A DNA stretch of 58,923 bases from an uncultured Alphaproteobacteria bacterium (GCA_944391415.1 CALXTM010000011.1:1-58923); one strand, 5' to 3'. Positions 49,210 to 58,923 are shown, counted from the first letter of the stretch. Program-made: numbers and translations. The notes: generated by a model not told the origin, from the letters alone.

Positions 49210-51474
49210 ATGGCGGCAGGGCTTAAAAACAAGGCCATGGAAATACTAAAGCTGTTCAAAAAGATTATTGGCAGCAAAATTTCGGTGTCGGCAAAACTAG
49301 ATAAAGCCACCGCTCTGTTGGCCGATGAATTTGATGTGGATGCCTCGGCTTGCTATCTGGTATTGGATGATAACTACCTTGAACTTTTTTCGGCCTATGG
49401 CTTCAACACCAAAATAACCAACAATTTGACACTGCGCGTCGGCGAGGGAATCATCGGCGGAATTGCCATGAGCAAACGCACAACAGCGGTTGAAAACATA
49501 TGGCAAAATCCTGACTTTTTATATCGGGCCGAAGCCGGTGAAGATAAATATAAAAGTTTTCTTGGAACACCGATAATTCGTTGGGTCCGCTCCATAGGTG
49601 TATTATGCCTTTATAAAAAAGACTTGTATACTTTTGTTAAAACAGATGTCGAAGCCCTGGAAACATTGGCTATGGCCTTTGCAGAATGGGTGGCATCGGA
49701 TGAAGTGCGCGAATATAAAAATACATTTATGAAAAAACGCGGACAAGCAATTAAAGATTCTTATAAAGGATTGTCTTTGAGCCGCGGTTTCGGAATTGGC
49801 CCCGCGGTAGTACATCGCCGTCGGCAAACTGTCACCAAAATCTTTGCCGATGATAAAACTGCCGAATTAAACAGACTAAAAGCTGCTCACACCCAAATGA
49901 ACACAGATTTGGAGCAAAAGTTTAATGAAAGCAAATTGGGGCTTGGAGAACATGCCGATATTTTGGATGCATATCGCATGTTTGCGCAAGATAAAGGTTG
50001 GTATAACAAAATCGCCGGCTATGTTGATGGTGGATTGACAGCCGAAGCTGCTGTGGAGCGGGCCTATGAAGATATGTGGAACAGGCTTTCGGCCACTCAA
50101 GACACATATCTTAAAGAGCGTTTGCATGATCTTAGAGATGTCGCTGATCGTCTGTTGGCATATCTTTATGGAGACAATACCGACATCAAAGCTGCTGACT
50201 TGGGCGAAATAGTTGTTATTGCCCAAACCATGGGACCGGCCGATTTGATGGATTATGACTACCACAAAATTAAAGCGTTGGTGTTGGAAGACGGAACCCC
50301 AACAATGCATGTGGCCATTGTAGCCAAGGCTTTGGGTATTCCGGTCGTTTCTAAGATCAAAGGAATTTACAAAGAAATAAAAAGCGGTGAAATTGTGGCC
50401 GTTAACGGTGATGACGGTATGGTATATATCCGCCCGTCGCAAAAAGTCATAGATGATATTTTAGCAAAAATCGCCGCCAGAGAACAACAAATTGCCCAGA
50501 TGGCCGCGTTGCGCGATTTGCCATCCACAACGCTTGATAATCAACATATTAATATGTACATCAATGTAGGGCTTAATTTTGATTTGGACTATATAGAAAC
50601 AACCAATTGCGACGGAATCGGCTTGTATCGAACGGAAATTCCGTTTATGGCGGCTGAAAAAATGCCTGACGTCGAACATCAAATAGTATATTATAAAAAT
50701 TTGCTGGACAAAACCGGTAATAAAAAAGTTGTATTTCGCAGTTTGGATGTCGGATCGGATAAATTATTGCCATATTGGACTTATTCTGGCGAAGAAAATC
50801 CAGCTATCGGCTGGAGATCAATAAGAATTACGTTGGATCGTCGGGCGATATTGCGTCAACAAATGCGAGCATTTATCAGGGCTGCGGCTGACAAAGAGCT
50901 TAACGTTATGTTTCCGATGATTGCTAATCTGGCAGAATTTCGCGATGCCAAAGAGACATTGATGTTGGAGCTTGATAAAGAAAAACGCCGGTTTGCCAAA
51001 GTGCCTTCGAAGGTGAATGTCGGATTGATGATTGAAGTCCCGTCGGTGGTGTTTCAATTGGACTCTATTTTGCAGGAGGCTGATTTTATATCGGTCGGGA
51101 CCAATGATTTGGCACAATTTGTATTTGCCTGCGACAGAACAAATAACCGCTTAGCCGAGCGTTATGACGTGTTATCGGTGCCGTTTTTACGGGTTATGCG
51201 CGAAATCATAACCAAAGCAAATGAAGCCAAAGTTCTATGCTCGGTTTGCGGAGAAATGGCATCGAATCCTATTGAGGCAATGGTCCTGCTTGGTTTGGGA
51301 TATCGAAATTTGTCAATATCGGGAGCATCTTTTGGCAAAGTAAAACGGATGATACGCTCTGCCGACACAACCCAACTGGCTGACTATATCAACACTTTGC
51401 TTGAATATAATCAGCGAACATTGCGCCCGCAATTAATTGCGTACGCCCAAGACCATGGTATTGAAATTTTTTAA
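49210..51474 (+). CDS. ptsP: Phosphoenolpyruvate-protein phosphotransferase PtsP (EI-Ntr)
   Basis: PtsP starts the nitrogen-related phosphotransferase relay by autophosphorylating with PEP and passing phosphate to NPr. The 754-aa protein has an N-terminal GAF domain (about 15-155), then EI: SRGFGIGPAVV, the phosphohistidine in DGTPTMHVAIVAKALGIPVV, GIGLYRTEIPFM, FRSLDVGSDK and SVCGEMASNP with the catalytic cysteine. The motif GGPTSH is changed to GTPTMH but the histidine stays. No npr or ptsN gene is near. It is encoded alone. Confidence 0.94.
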   Translation: MAAGLKNKAMEILKLFKKIIGSKISVSAKLDKATALLADEFDVDASACYLVLDDNYLELFSAYGFNTKITNNLTLRVGEGIIGGIAMSKRTTAVENIWQNPDFLYRAEAGEDKYKSFLGTPIIRWVRSIGVLCLYKKDLYTFVKTDVEALETLAMAFAEWVASDEVREYKNTFMKKRGQAIKDSYKGLSLSRGFGIGPAVVHRRRQTVTKIFADDKTAELNRLKAAHTQMNTDLEQKFNESKLGLGEHADILDAYRMFAQDKGWYNKIAGYVDGGLTAEAAVERAYEDMWNRLSATQDTYLKERLHDLRDVADRLLAYLYGDNTDIKAADLGEIVVIAQTMGPADLMDYDYHKIKALVLEDGTPTMHVAIVAKALGIPVVSKIKGIYKEIKSGEIVAVNGDDGMVYIRPSQKVIDDILAKIAAREQQIAQMAALRDLPSTTLDNQHINMYINVGLNFDLDYIETTNCDGIGLYRTEIPFMAAEKMPDVEHQIVYYKNLLDKTGNKKVVFRSLDVGSDKLLPYWTYSGEENPAIGWRSIRITLDRRAILRQQMRAFIRAAADKELNVMFPMIANLAEFRDAKETLMLELDKEKRRFAKVPSKVNVGLMIEVPSVVFQLDSILQEADFISVGTNDLAQFVFACDRTNNRLAERYDVLSVPFLRVMREIITKANEAKVLCSVCGEMASNPIEAMVLLGLGYRNLSISGASFGKVKRMIRSADTTQLADYINTLLEYNQRTLRPQLIAYAQDHGIEIF

Positions 51475-51523
51475 AAAGCATGTAAGATGTCTTGCATGTT
51501 GCGATTCTAACTAACGGAAAGAT

Positions 51524-52537
51524 ATGACAGTGAAGAAAGAAAAAAATATTGAAACTCAACCACAGCCGGAAAATATCGGCAATACACCTGATAATGCCGA
51601 TGTTGCCGAAAAACCAACAGCCAAAACCAAACCGGCAAAAGTAACCAAAGTCGGCGCGATGCTCAGAGAAATGCGCTTACAACAAGGACTTAAACTCAAT
51701 GATATTGCCAAATATCTGTGCATTAAAAAAGAATATCTTGATGCCATTGAGGACAGTAACTACAAAAATGTTCCTCCACAGCCTTACGGAATCGGTTTTA
51801 TTCGCTCATATGCAAATTATTTGGGATTGAACGGCGAAAATATCGTAGAATTATATAAAGAAGAGACAAACTCTTCAGAGCCAAAAGATATGCATGTCTT
51901 GGAACCACAGCCTGAGGCATCAATGCCCGGCATGCAATATATTGTTATAAGCTTGCTCGCTATTGTATTAATTTATTTGGGCTGGTCATCTTTTAGCTCG
52001 GAGGAACCGCAAGTAGAAGAGGAAGCTTCTGAAATAAGCCAGAGCATACCCTCAAACGAAGCAGATACCGGCGTTATTGTGGTTGAAGATTTTAACTTTG
52101 AACCACCGGCAGAACAAGATATTAAACCATCGAGTGAGCAAGCTGAGCCTCAAGAAGCACAAATTAAGGTTGTTGAGCAAAGTTATAATGAAACAGCCGA
52201 GACTGCGACCTTACCTGCTGACACTCAGGATAAAGAGCCAGCAAAAGAAGTCGACAGTAAGCCGCAAGCGGAGGCTTTGGATATTCCACAACAGGGTGTT
52301 TTTGTCGAAGTTTTGAAAGAGACCTGGGTGGAAGTTAAGGATGATTCTAAACTATATCTTAGCAAAGTTTTACAAAAAGGCGATACTTATAAGGTACCGG
52401 AAGGCAAAGGGATGATATTGTCTTTGGGGAATTATGACGGCGCCAATGTCTATATAAACGGGGTATTGACGAAAGTTGCGCGCCCCAACAAAAAGACCAA
52501 CATTGCTCTTGATCCGTTGCTTGAAGCGAATCGATAG
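51524..52537 (+). CDS. rodZ: RodZ-like cytoskeletal/HTH membrane protein
   Basis: RodZ links MreB to the membrane and the wall-synthesis machinery. The 337-aa protein has an Ala/Lys/Pro-rich N-terminal stretch, an HTH domain (about 42-105; GAMLREMRLQQGLKLNDIAKYL, YGIGFIRSYANYLGL), one membrane helix (about 136-153), a long acidic periplasmic linker with Pro, Gln and Glu, and a C-terminal DUF4115 domain (about 255-330; VFVEVLKETWVEVKDDSKLY). The N-terminal extension before the HTH is unusual. A terminator hairpin separates it from prfA. Confidence 0.88.
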   Translation: MTVKKEKNIETQPQPENIGNTPDNADVAEKPTAKTKPAKVTKVGAMLREMRLQQGLKLNDIAKYLCIKKEYLDAIEDSNYKNVPPQPYGIGFIRSYANYLGLNGENIVELYKEETNSSEPKDMHVLEPQPEASMPGMQYIVISLLAIVLIYLGWSSFSSEEPQVEEEASEISQSIPSNEADTGVIVVEDFNFEPPAEQDIKPSSEQAEPQEAQIKVVEQSYNETAETATLPADTQDKEPAKEVDSKPQAEALDIPQQGVFVEVLKETWVEVKDDSKLYLSKVLQKGDTYKVPEGKGMILSLGNYDGANVYINGVLTKVARPNKKTNIALDPLLEANR

Positions 52538-52551
52538 CTTACTTATTTGCC

Positions 52552-52589
52552 GAAAATAGCAGGAGCATTATGCTGTCTGCTATTTTCTT
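52552..52589 (+). terminator. Terminator between rodZ and prfA
   Basis: gaaaatagcag (52552-52562) and ctgctattttc (52577-52587) pair perfectly over 11 bp; the T run is short (TTTTCTTGT). Confidence 0.7.
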
Positions 52590-52623
52590 GTATAAATGAT
52601 ATTTGATTTTTGAGGATAAAAAC

Positions 52624-53697
52624 ATGAATTTTGCCGAAAAACTGGCTAATGTCGTAAACCATTATAACGAGCTTGAGGCGTTGATATCAGAACCTAATTT
52701 GGCTCCGGATAAAATGGTAAAAATGAACAAAGAACTGGCGGCTTTGGCGCCTGTTGTAGAGGCGATTAAACAATATAACGATATCGAAAAAAATCTTAAC
52801 GAGGCAAAAGAAATGATGGATGATGCCTCTTTGGATAAAGATATGCGTGATTTGGCTGAAAGTGAATATTTTGCACTGAAAGAACAACTGCCTGAAAGAG
52901 AAAAAGAAATAAAAATTTTGTTGTTGCCTAAAGACGATGATGACGAAAAAAATGCCATTTTGGAGGTGAGAGCCGGAACCGGCGGTGATGAGGCAGCCTT
53001 GTTTGCAGCCGTACTGTTTGAAATGTATCAGAAATATGCGGCACTGCAGGGTTGGAAATTTGAGGTGATGGATGTGAGCGAAAACGAGCTTGGCGGCTAC
53101 AAAGAGGCGACAGCCTCAATCTCGGGTAAAAATGTTTTTTCGAAGCTCAAATTTGAGTCAGGGGCTCATCGTGTACAACGTGTGCCGGTGACAGAGAGCC
53201 AAGGCAGAGTTCATACCTCGGCGGCGACAGTGGCCGTATTGCCAGAGGCTGAGGAGGTTGACATTTACATTAATCCGGCCGATGTCAAAATGGAGGCATA
53301 TCGTTCTTCGGGAGCCGGCGGGCAAAAGGTTAACAAAACGAGCTCAGCCGTCAGACTTATCCATATTCCGACCGGTATTGTGGTAGAATCGCAGGAAGAA
53401 CGCTCGCAATTTAAAAACCGTGATAATGCCATGCGCAAACTGCGCACCAAACTTTATAACGCGCAAAAAGAAGCCGCCGACAGCGCTTATGCCGAAAAGC
53501 GTAAACTGCAGGTAGGAAGCGGAGACAGATCAGAGCGAATAAGGACCTATAATTATCCTCAAGGAAGAGTTACCGACCACCGTATTAACCTGACGCTTTA
53601 TAAGCTAGACGAGGTTGTCTCCGGCGATGCTCTGGGTGAAATTATTGATGCCCTGATTGCCGAAGACCAAGCGCAAAAATTAGCAGAATTGGACTAA
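52624..53697 (+). CDS. prfA: Peptide chain release factor 1
   Basis: RF1 ends translation at UAA and UAG. The 357-aa protein carries the catalytic GGQ in [18 protein letters not shown] and the RF1 sequence [24 protein letters not shown] use the ATG at 52624, with GAGGA upstream. prmC, which often follows prfA and methylates the GGQ glutamine, is not next to it. Confidence 0.97.
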   Translation: MNFAEKLANVVNHYNELEALISEPNLAPDKMVKMNKELAALAPVVEAIKQYNDIEKNLNEAKEMMDDASLDKDMRDLAESEYFALKEQLPEREKEIKILLLPKDDDDEKNAILEVRAGTGGDEAALFAAVLFEMYQKYAALQGWKFEVMDVSENELGGYKEATASISGKNVFSKLKFESGAHRVQRVPVTESQGRVHTSAATVAVLPEAEEVDIYINPADVKMEAYRSSGAGGQKVNKTSSAVRLIHIPTGIVVESQEERSQFKNRDNAMRKLRTKLYNAQKEAADSAYAEKRKLQVGSGDRSERIRTYNYPQGRVTDHRINLTLYKLDEVVSGDALGEIIDALIAEDQAQKLAELD

Positions 53698-53785
53698 AAT
53701 AAATTGTTTGATAACTAAAATTTTCGTTGTTTGCATCAGAGATTTTGTTATCATAAAAACAATAATATAACGGAGCAGGCCAAAA

Positions 53786-56700
53786 GTGGAACCGAAGTTT
53801 ATACACTTAAGAGTACATACTGCATATTCTTTGTCCGAGGGGGCAATGAAAGTTCCGGCTTTGGTTAAACGCCTGACCGAAATGAATGCGCCTGCTTTTG
53901 CCATGACCGATACGGCCAACATGTTTGGCGGTAAAGCCGTATCAAAATTTGCCGCAGAAGCCGGAATTAAACCAATTTTGGGGTGTCAATTCTACTTAAG
54001 GAATCCTGATTCCGATGATATTTTGAAATCTAAAGGACAAATTATAGAGCCCGATAAAATCATCTTGTTGGTAATGAATGAAACAGGGTACATGAATATT
54101 ATGCACCTTATGAAACAGTCATATCTTGATAACCCGACGGCGGTCGAAAAGCCATATCTGACGATGGCCAACCTGCAAGAGGCCAATGAGGGGTTGATTG
54201 CTTTAAGCGGCGGTGTCGAAGGACCTGTAGGACGGCTTATTTTGGAAGGCCGAGATCGGGAAGCAGAAGAGACTGTCATTAAATTAAAAGAAATATTTGG
54301 CAACAGATTTTATATGGAGATTGCCAGACTTGGTTTGGAAACAGAAGCCAAAACCGAAGATAAATTTATTGATTTGGCCTATAAGCACAATATTCCGCTG
54401 GTGGCAACCAACGAGGCTTTCTTCTTTGATGCCGATATGTATGAGGCGCATGATGCTTTGGTTTGTATTGCAGCCGGCGAGTATGTAAGTAACGAAAACA
54501 GGCGCAAATTTTCGCCCAATAACCGGCTTAAAAGCGAGGCCGAGATGGTTGAGCTTTTTGCTGATTTGCCGGAAGCTTTACAAAATACGGTAATCATTGC
54601 CAAAAGATGCAATTTCTTATCATCCAAAGTACAACCGTTGTTGCCGATTTTTGTTTGCCCGAACGGCTTGAGCCAAGATGAATATATTGACCAACAAGCC
54701 CACAAAGGACTTAAAGAAAGAATGGAAAGGCATGTCTATTTTGATGGCATGACCGATGAGCAAAAAGAAGAAATTGATAAAAAGTATTTTGCAAGGCTTG
54801 AATATGAGCTAAGCGTTATCAAAAAAATGGGGTTTCCTGGATATTTTCTTATCGTATCGGACTTTATTACCTGGTCAAAAACTCATGGCGTGCCGGTTGG
54901 TCCGGGACGTGGCTCGGGTGCCGGCTCGATTGTGGCTTGGTCATTAAAAATTACCGATTTGGACCCCATAAAACTTGATTTGCTGTTTGAGCGTTTCTTG
55001 AACCCTGAACGTGTAAACATGCCTGATTTTGACGTCGATTTTTGCCAAGAAAACCGTTATAAGACCATTGAATATGTCCAACAAAAATATGGCAAAGACA
55101 AAGTGGCGCAAATTATTACCTATGGCAAACTGCAATCAAAGGCAGTTATTCGCGATGTAGCACGTGTCTTGCAGATGCCATACTCTCAAGCTGACAGGAT
55201 TTCTAAAATGATACCGCCTGGGGTACAGGGCAAAAACCCAACTTTGCAGGAAGCGCTTGATCAGGTGCCAGAGCTGGAAGAAATGCGCCAAACCGACCCC
55301 CAGGTAAACAAGCTGTTTGATATTGCAATGAAACTGGAGGGCTTATACCGAAACTCCGGTATGCATGCCGCCGGTGTGGTTATCGGTGACAGGCCATTGG
55401 AAAAACTGGTGCCTTTGTACAAAGATCCCAGAGCTGATATGCCGGTGACCCAATATGACATGAAATTTGTTGAAGAAACCGGACTTATCAAGTTTGACTT
55501 CTTGGGGCTGAAAACACTTACCGTAATTAAAAAAGCTGTTGATTGGATAAAGCAAAGCAAGGGAATTGATCTAATCCCCGATGAAATTCTTCTTGACGAC
55601 AAAGCAACTTATGAAATGTTGCAACGAGGCGACACATCGGCCGTATTTCAGTTCGAATCTGCCGGTATGCGCGATGTTCATAAACAGATAAAACCTGACC
55701 GTTTTGAGGATTTGATTGCTATTGTGTCGCTATATCGTCCGGGGCCAATGGATAATATTCCGACCTATATCAAGCGCAAGCACGGTGAAGAAGAAATAAC
55801 CTATTTGCACCCCGATTTGGCTCCAATTTTGGATGAAACATATGGAATTATGGTCTACCAAGAGCAAGTTATGAAAATTGCTCAGGTTTTGGGCGGATAT
55901 ACTTTGGGCGGAGCCGACAAATTGCGTAAGGTTATGGGTAAAAAAATGCGCGATGAGATTCCAAAGCAACGCGCAATGTTTACCGAGGGAGCAATCAAAA
56001 ACGGAATATCTGAAGAAATTGCCGGCAAAATTTTTGACCAGATGGAAAAATTTGCTTCCTATGGATTTAATAAATCTCATGCTGCCGCTTACTCGCTCAT
56101 TTCTTATCAGACAGCATATCTTAAAGCTCATTATCCGGTGGAGTTTATGTGCGCGGTGATGTCTTTGGATATGACAAACGTAGATAAGCTTTTGTTCTAT
56201 AAAGAAGAATGCAAAAAAATGGGATTTAGTGTTTTACCTCCCGATATTAACAAATCTTTGGTCGAATTTGCCGTGGAAGGAAACAATATTCGCTATGCCC
56301 TGGCGGCCATTAAATCAGTTGGTGCGGCCAATATGGAAGCAATTGTTAAAGAACGCGAGGCAAACGGTAATTTTAAGGATATATCAGATTTTATTCATCG
56401 TATTGATGCCAAGCAAATTAATCGTCGCCAGCTTGAACAGTTGATTAAAGCAGGAGCTTTTGACTGCTTGGATAAAAATAGAGGGCGTTTGTTTGCTAAT
56501 ATTGATACTATTATATCCCACATAAATTCTGCAACCGAGCTAAAAAACAGTGCGCAAAATTCTTTATTCGGCGTGGAAGAATTGCAATCAAAAGTAAATC
56601 TGGCAGATAAACCTGATTGGCCAGAGTTGGAAAAACTGCGCCTTGAGTCAGAGGCTATAGGCTTCTATCTTTCGGCACATCCGCTGGACAGCTATCAAAA

Positions 56701-57253
56701 AGGAATGGAGCGGCTGGGGGTTAAAAAATATGTTGATGTAATGCAGGGTTTACGAGTTGGCGATGTCATCAGGAGCAAGCTGGCCGGCTGCGTTAACTCT
56801 TTTCAAAAACGTATTTCCAAAAATGGCAACAAATATGCTTTTTTGGAGATGTCTGACGGAAGCTCAAATTTTGAGGGACTGCTTTTTGCCGAGGCACTAA
56901 GTAAGTACGAAAATGTTATTAACTCAGGAATGCCTTTGTTGGTAAACGTGACAATCGACAAAAAAGAGGAAGAAGCCAATCCCCGCTTGATGATTAACAG
57001 CGTGGAATTGCTAGATCAGGCAATTGCCGAGGTGGCCAACGGTTTGGAAATTTGCATAACCGATATTAATTGTGTCCACCAATTGCGGCAAATATTGAGT
57101 AAAGATAGAAACGGAAAAAATAAAATATATATTAAACCAGATAACGACAACTGGGATATACGAATAGCTCTTGATGGCGGCTTTGCTCTGTTTGGTGATA
57201 TTTTGAGCCAAATAAGAGCTTTGCCTGGAATTTCTAAAGTAAAGGAAATTTAG
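53786..57253 (+). CDS. dnaE: DNA polymerase III subunit alpha
   Basis: DnaE is the replicative polymerase. The 1155-aa protein has an N-terminal PHP domain starting FIHLRVHTAYSLSEGA, the C-family polymerase core with GPGRGSGAGSIV and the catalytic aspartates in MPDFDVDFCQ, YRPGPMDNIP, GIMVYQEQVM, ASYGFNKSHAAAYSL, a helix-hairpin-helix region and an OB domain (about 980-1060). The start is GTG at 53786, with GGAG upstream. The length is normal. Two membrane-protein genes follow with no gap. Confidence 0.97.
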   Translation: MEPKFIHLRVHTAYSLSEGAMKVPALVKRLTEMNAPAFAMTDTANMFGGKAVSKFAAEAGIKPILGCQFYLRNPDSDDILKSKGQIIEPDKIILLVMNETGYMNIMHLMKQSYLDNPTAVEKPYLTMANLQEANEGLIALSGGVEGPVGRLILEGRDREAEETVIKLKEIFGNRFYMEIARLGLETEAKTEDKFIDLAYKHNIPLVATNEAFFFDADMYEAHDALVCIAAGEYVSNENRRKFSPNNRLKSEAEMVELFADLPEALQNTVIIAKRCNFLSSKVQPLLPIFVCPNGLSQDEYIDQQAHKGLKERMERHVYFDGMTDEQKEEIDKKYFARLEYELSVIKKMGFPGYFLIVSDFITWSKTHGVPVGPGRGSGAGSIVAWSLKITDLDPIKLDLLFERFLNPERVNMPDFDVDFCQENRYKTIEYVQQKYGKDKVAQIITYGKLQSKAVIRDVARVLQMPYSQADRISKMIPPGVQGKNPTLQEALDQVPELEEMRQTDPQVNKLFDIAMKLEGLYRNSGMHAAGVVIGDRPLEKLVPLYKDPRADMPVTQYDMKFVEETGLIKFDFLGLKTLTVIKKAVDWIKQSKGIDLIPDEILLDDKATYEMLQRGDTSAVFQFESAGMRDVHKQIKPDRFEDLIAIVSLYRPGPMDNIPTYIKRKHGEEEITYLHPDLAPILDETYGIMVYQEQVMKIAQVLGGYTLGGADKLRKVMGKKMRDEIPKQRAMFTEGAIKNGISEEIAGKIFDQMEKFASYGFNKSHAAAYSLISYQTAYLKAHYPVEFMCAVMSLDMTNVDKLLFYKEECKKMGFSVLPPDINKSLVEFAVEGNNIRYALAAIKSVGAANMEAIVKEREANGNFKDISDFIHRIDAKQINRRQLEQLIKAGAFDCLDKNRGRLFANIDTIISHINSATELKNSAQNSLFGVEELQSKVNLADKPDWPELEKLRLESEAIGFYLSAHPLDSYQKGMERLGVKKYVDVMQGLRVGDVIRSKLAGCVNSFQKRISKNGNKYAFLEMSDGSSNFEGLLFAEALSKYENVINSGMPLLVNVTIDKKEEEANPRLMINSVELLDQAIAEVANGLEICITDINCVHQLRQILSKDRNGKNKIYIKPDNDNWDIRIALDGGFALFGDILSQIRALPGISKVKEI

Positions 57254-58078
57254 ATGGAAAAGACAAGCTCAACCCCAAAATCTATCAAGGCAGTCAAACT
57301 GCCCATGTTAAATACAATTTTTGGCGCATATGTAAATATTGCAATAAATTTTAGGGCCTGGATTATAGTTGGAAGCATTTTTGCCTTAATTCTATCGGGA
57401 TTATATTGGGCTTGCGGAATGGAAACTTTGTGCGCTAATCCTTTTTATCGGGAAGAGCATTTTTGCAACGATAATTGGGCAGTGTTTTTAACTGTCAGAT
57501 TTATCAGTTTGGCTTTGCTTTGTATGTTTGCCAGAATATGGGGAAATATTATAAAAAATCCGCAAACCAAGTTCTCATACAAAATGTTGATGCCGCGCAT
57601 GGCCGATTTGAAAATAATGGGACTGTCTTTGACTTATGTATTAAGTTTGGTTGTTGCCATAGCTGTGGCATATATGCTTTATGTCAGAGTACCAAACCCC
57701 AACTGGAAAATTGAACTTTTATATTTTGCCGTGGTTTCTTTGGGATTTTTTGTACCGTTTTTTGCTTTGAGATTTTTGAGCTGGTTTGCCTTTGCGGCCG
57801 AAGATGAAAAATTACCGGGATGGAAAATCATTTGGCACAAAACTGCTGATAATAATCTTTTGATTATATTAAGCATTGCTTTGATTATAACCATTGGCTT
57901 GTTTTTATCAATTACCCTGCTGAATAATTTTCTTGTCAGTGACACATATACCTTTTATATGGCTTGGTGCGGAGAATACCTGGCCCATATGGTAACATTA
58001 TTTATGGTTGCCTGCTTTATGAGTTATTGCCGCCTGCAAAAAATCTTTTTATTTGAAAGGAACGACGATGGAAAATAA
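57254..58078 (+). CDS. Multi-pass membrane protein (unknown)
   Basis: A 274-aa integral-membrane protein with about six hydrophobic segments, starting cytoplasmic (SSTPKSIKAVKLPML). Two cysteines lie after the first helix (ACGMETLCANPFY, then HFCNDNW), perhaps a periplasmic disulphide. I do not recognise the family. It starts directly after dnaE (AAAGGAA before the ATG) and overlaps the next gene by 11 bp. The next protein has the same arrangement, with a Cys-rich loop after the first helix, so the two are likely paralogues acting together. Confidence 0.7.
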   Translation: MEKTSSTPKSIKAVKLPMLNTIFGAYVNIAINFRAWIIVGSIFALILSGLYWACGMETLCANPFYREEHFCNDNWAVFLTVRFISLALLCMFARIWGNIIKNPQTKFSYKMLMPRMADLKIMGLSLTYVLSLVVAIAVAYMLYVRVPNPNWKIELLYFAVVSLGFFVPFFALRFLSWFAFAAEDEKLPGWKIIWHKTADNNLLIILSIALIITIGLFLSITLLNNFLVSDTYTFYMAWCGEYLAHMVTLFMVACFMSYCRLQKIFLFERNDDGK

Positions 58079-58850
58079 TACAATTAATAACAAATTGCCT
58101 TTTTGGGATACGGTTGCACGCAGTTTTAAATATGTGTTCAAAAACAAAAGTCTGCTGCGTGGAATTTTGCCGTTGGTTGCAGCCTTGAGCGTGTTGCAAA
58201 TATTTCTTGGTTTGCCGTTTATGTGCTCTGTAAGCGGTGCTGATTGCGGAACAGGCTGGGCAAACACCGTGACTTTGCTGACGATTATTTTGGCTTCGGT
58301 CGGTGTTATTATCAACTATTGCCGCTCAATTATATGCAAAGCCGAAATTGATTTTGTTTCATTGGCTTTTTGGAAAAGAATGGGACTATATTTGGTGGCA
58401 TCATTTGTGATGTCGGTAATCATTTTGCTCCCTACTTTGGTTGGCATTTTCATCATGTCGTTTATATTTGATCCCAATTCCTTGCTTTCTCTTACGGCAT
58501 CGTTGACCATGCTAATTACAATTGCGGTATCAATTACGATCGCCCCGCTGTTTTTGGTCTTTCCGGCAATTGCAGTTGAAGATTTTAAGATTATTCGCTG
58601 GTCAAAATTGTTTGCTTTGGCCAAAGGAAATCATAATGCAATCTTTTGGGCGCAATTTGTTATCATGATTCCATACTGGCTGGTATCAAGAATGTGGACA
58701 GCTTTGTTTGTCGTAATCGGAATAGACAATTATGTTGTCAATTTAATATTTGTGATTGGCGGGATTTTCTTTGGTATTATTGACGCCTGTTTCAAAGGAG
58801 CTTTCTTTGCCCATCTCTATCAGTTCTTTAAGTTTTATGATAAAGACTAA
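58068..58850 (+). CDS. Multi-pass membrane protein, paralogue of the previous one
   Basis: A 260-aa protein with about six hydrophobic segments: a cytoplasmic start (NNKLPFWDTVARSFKYVFKNKSLL), a first helix, then a loop with cysteines (MCSVSGADCGTGW), and further helices with PLFLVFPAIAVEDF and ILPTLVGIFIM. It resembles the preceding protein in helix layout and loop cysteines, though identity is low. I use the ATG at 58068, with AAAGGA upstream. No function can be assigned. Confidence 0.7.
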   Translation: MENNTINNKLPFWDTVARSFKYVFKNKSLLRGILPLVAALSVLQIFLGLPFMCSVSGADCGTGWANTVTLLTIILASVGVIINYCRSIICKAEIDFVSLAFWKRMGLYLVASFVMSVIILLPTLVGIFIMSFIFDPNSLLSLTASLTMLITIAVSITIAPLFLVFPAIAVEDFKIIRWSKLFALAKGNHNAIFWAQFVIMIPYWLVSRMWTALFVVIGIDNYVVNLIFVIGGIFFGIIDACFKGAFFAHLYQFFKFYDKD

Positions 58851-58923
58851 TAAACTTCCACTAGCTAACGCAAGTGGTATTACCTGTTCCGAACTACGTT
58901 CGCCCTGCCCAAAGGCTTCGCAA
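58851..58923. other. Intergenic end of the window
   Basis: CCACT and AGTGG form a short weak stem around 58860-58880, without a T run. Nothing else is recognisable. Confidence 0.3.

Noticed and set aside
49210..51474. Ordinary sugar PTS enzyme I
   Set aside because: The N-terminal GAF domain and overall length fit PtsP (EI-Ntr), and no HPr or sugar permease is near.
1..58923. CRISPR array, insertion sequence, rRNA operon or prophage structural genes
   Set aside because: I looked for regularly spaced repeats, transposase motifs, rRNA and phage genes and found none besides the recombinase.

Overview
The window looks like a chromosomal segment of a low-GC alphaproteobacterium. The strongest pointers are a circularly permuted, two-piece tmRNA gene with an AANDN-type tag, the order DUF177-rpmF-plsX-ihfA-merR with bamE divergent, acpP-fabF-mltG, a membrane-bound ferritin of MbfA type, and an alphaproteobacterial SspB next to ssrA. 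An L-lactate dehydrogenase, a SUF operon, and a leftover flagellin 3' end suggest a fermentative, non-motile, possibly host-associated lineage. That lifestyle is inference; the taxonomic class is well supported.

Layout. 1-2345: the right end of what looks like an integrated element, with a small orphan gene and a large serine recombinase whose last codons lie inside the 3' end of tRNA-Thr(GGT); a decayed tRNA-Thr copy follows. 2390-8750: murA, a META-domain lipoprotein, ftsY-mtaB, an outer-membrane barrel, a flagellin remnant, L-lactate dehydrogenase and a small acidic anchored protein. 9000-12440: acpP-fabF-mltG, then two more ACP-fold genes, one without the phosphopantetheine serine. 12440-17550: ybjN-like gene, lgt, a degenerate GGDEF membrane protein, queA and a regulator with two LysR-type HTH domains. 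17550-26190 (minus strand): one long gene train sufB, a MazG-like gene, sufC, sufD, sufS, a sufT-like gene, sufE, sucC-like, sucD-like, comF. 26300-32080: PAS/degenerate GGDEF protein, nlpD-like, yajC-secD-secF, flavin reductase. 32080-36360: Nudix, DNA-deoxyinosine glycosylase, a ygiW-qseB-qseC-like operon and a nitroreductase. 36470-43570: tRNA-Pro, mbfA, merR-ihfA, plsX-rpmF-DUF177, bamE, trmJ, two exported proteins, cysE. 43650-49110: hydrolase, RHH protein, sspB, ssrA, folA-thyA, a candidate structured RNA, a truncated DEAD-box-like protein and a cupin. 49210-58850: ptsP, rodZ, prfA, dnaE and two related membrane proteins.

How the genes fit together. Most of the window is core metabolism and envelope biogenesis: peptidoglycan (murA, mltG, nlpD, rodZ), lipoprotein and protein export (lgt, yajC-secDF, ftsY, bamE), phospholipid and fatty acid synthesis (acpP, fabF, plsX), Fe-S assembly (SUF), tRNA modification (mtaB, queA, trmJ) and thymidylate supply (folA-thyA). 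tmRNA and SspB, which tag stalled products and deliver them to ClpXP, are neighbours.

The unusual layer is a recurring theme of conserved folds whose catalytic residues have been lost: SucD without its phosphohistidine, an ACP without its serine, a one-domain DEAD-box protein, two GGDEF domains without GGDEF, a histidine kinase without a recognisable G1 box, and an MtaB without TRAM. Together with a roughly 350-nt candidate structured RNA on the minus strand near 47.5-47.8 kb, these are the parts most worth a second look. No CRISPR array, insertion sequence or rRNA was seen.
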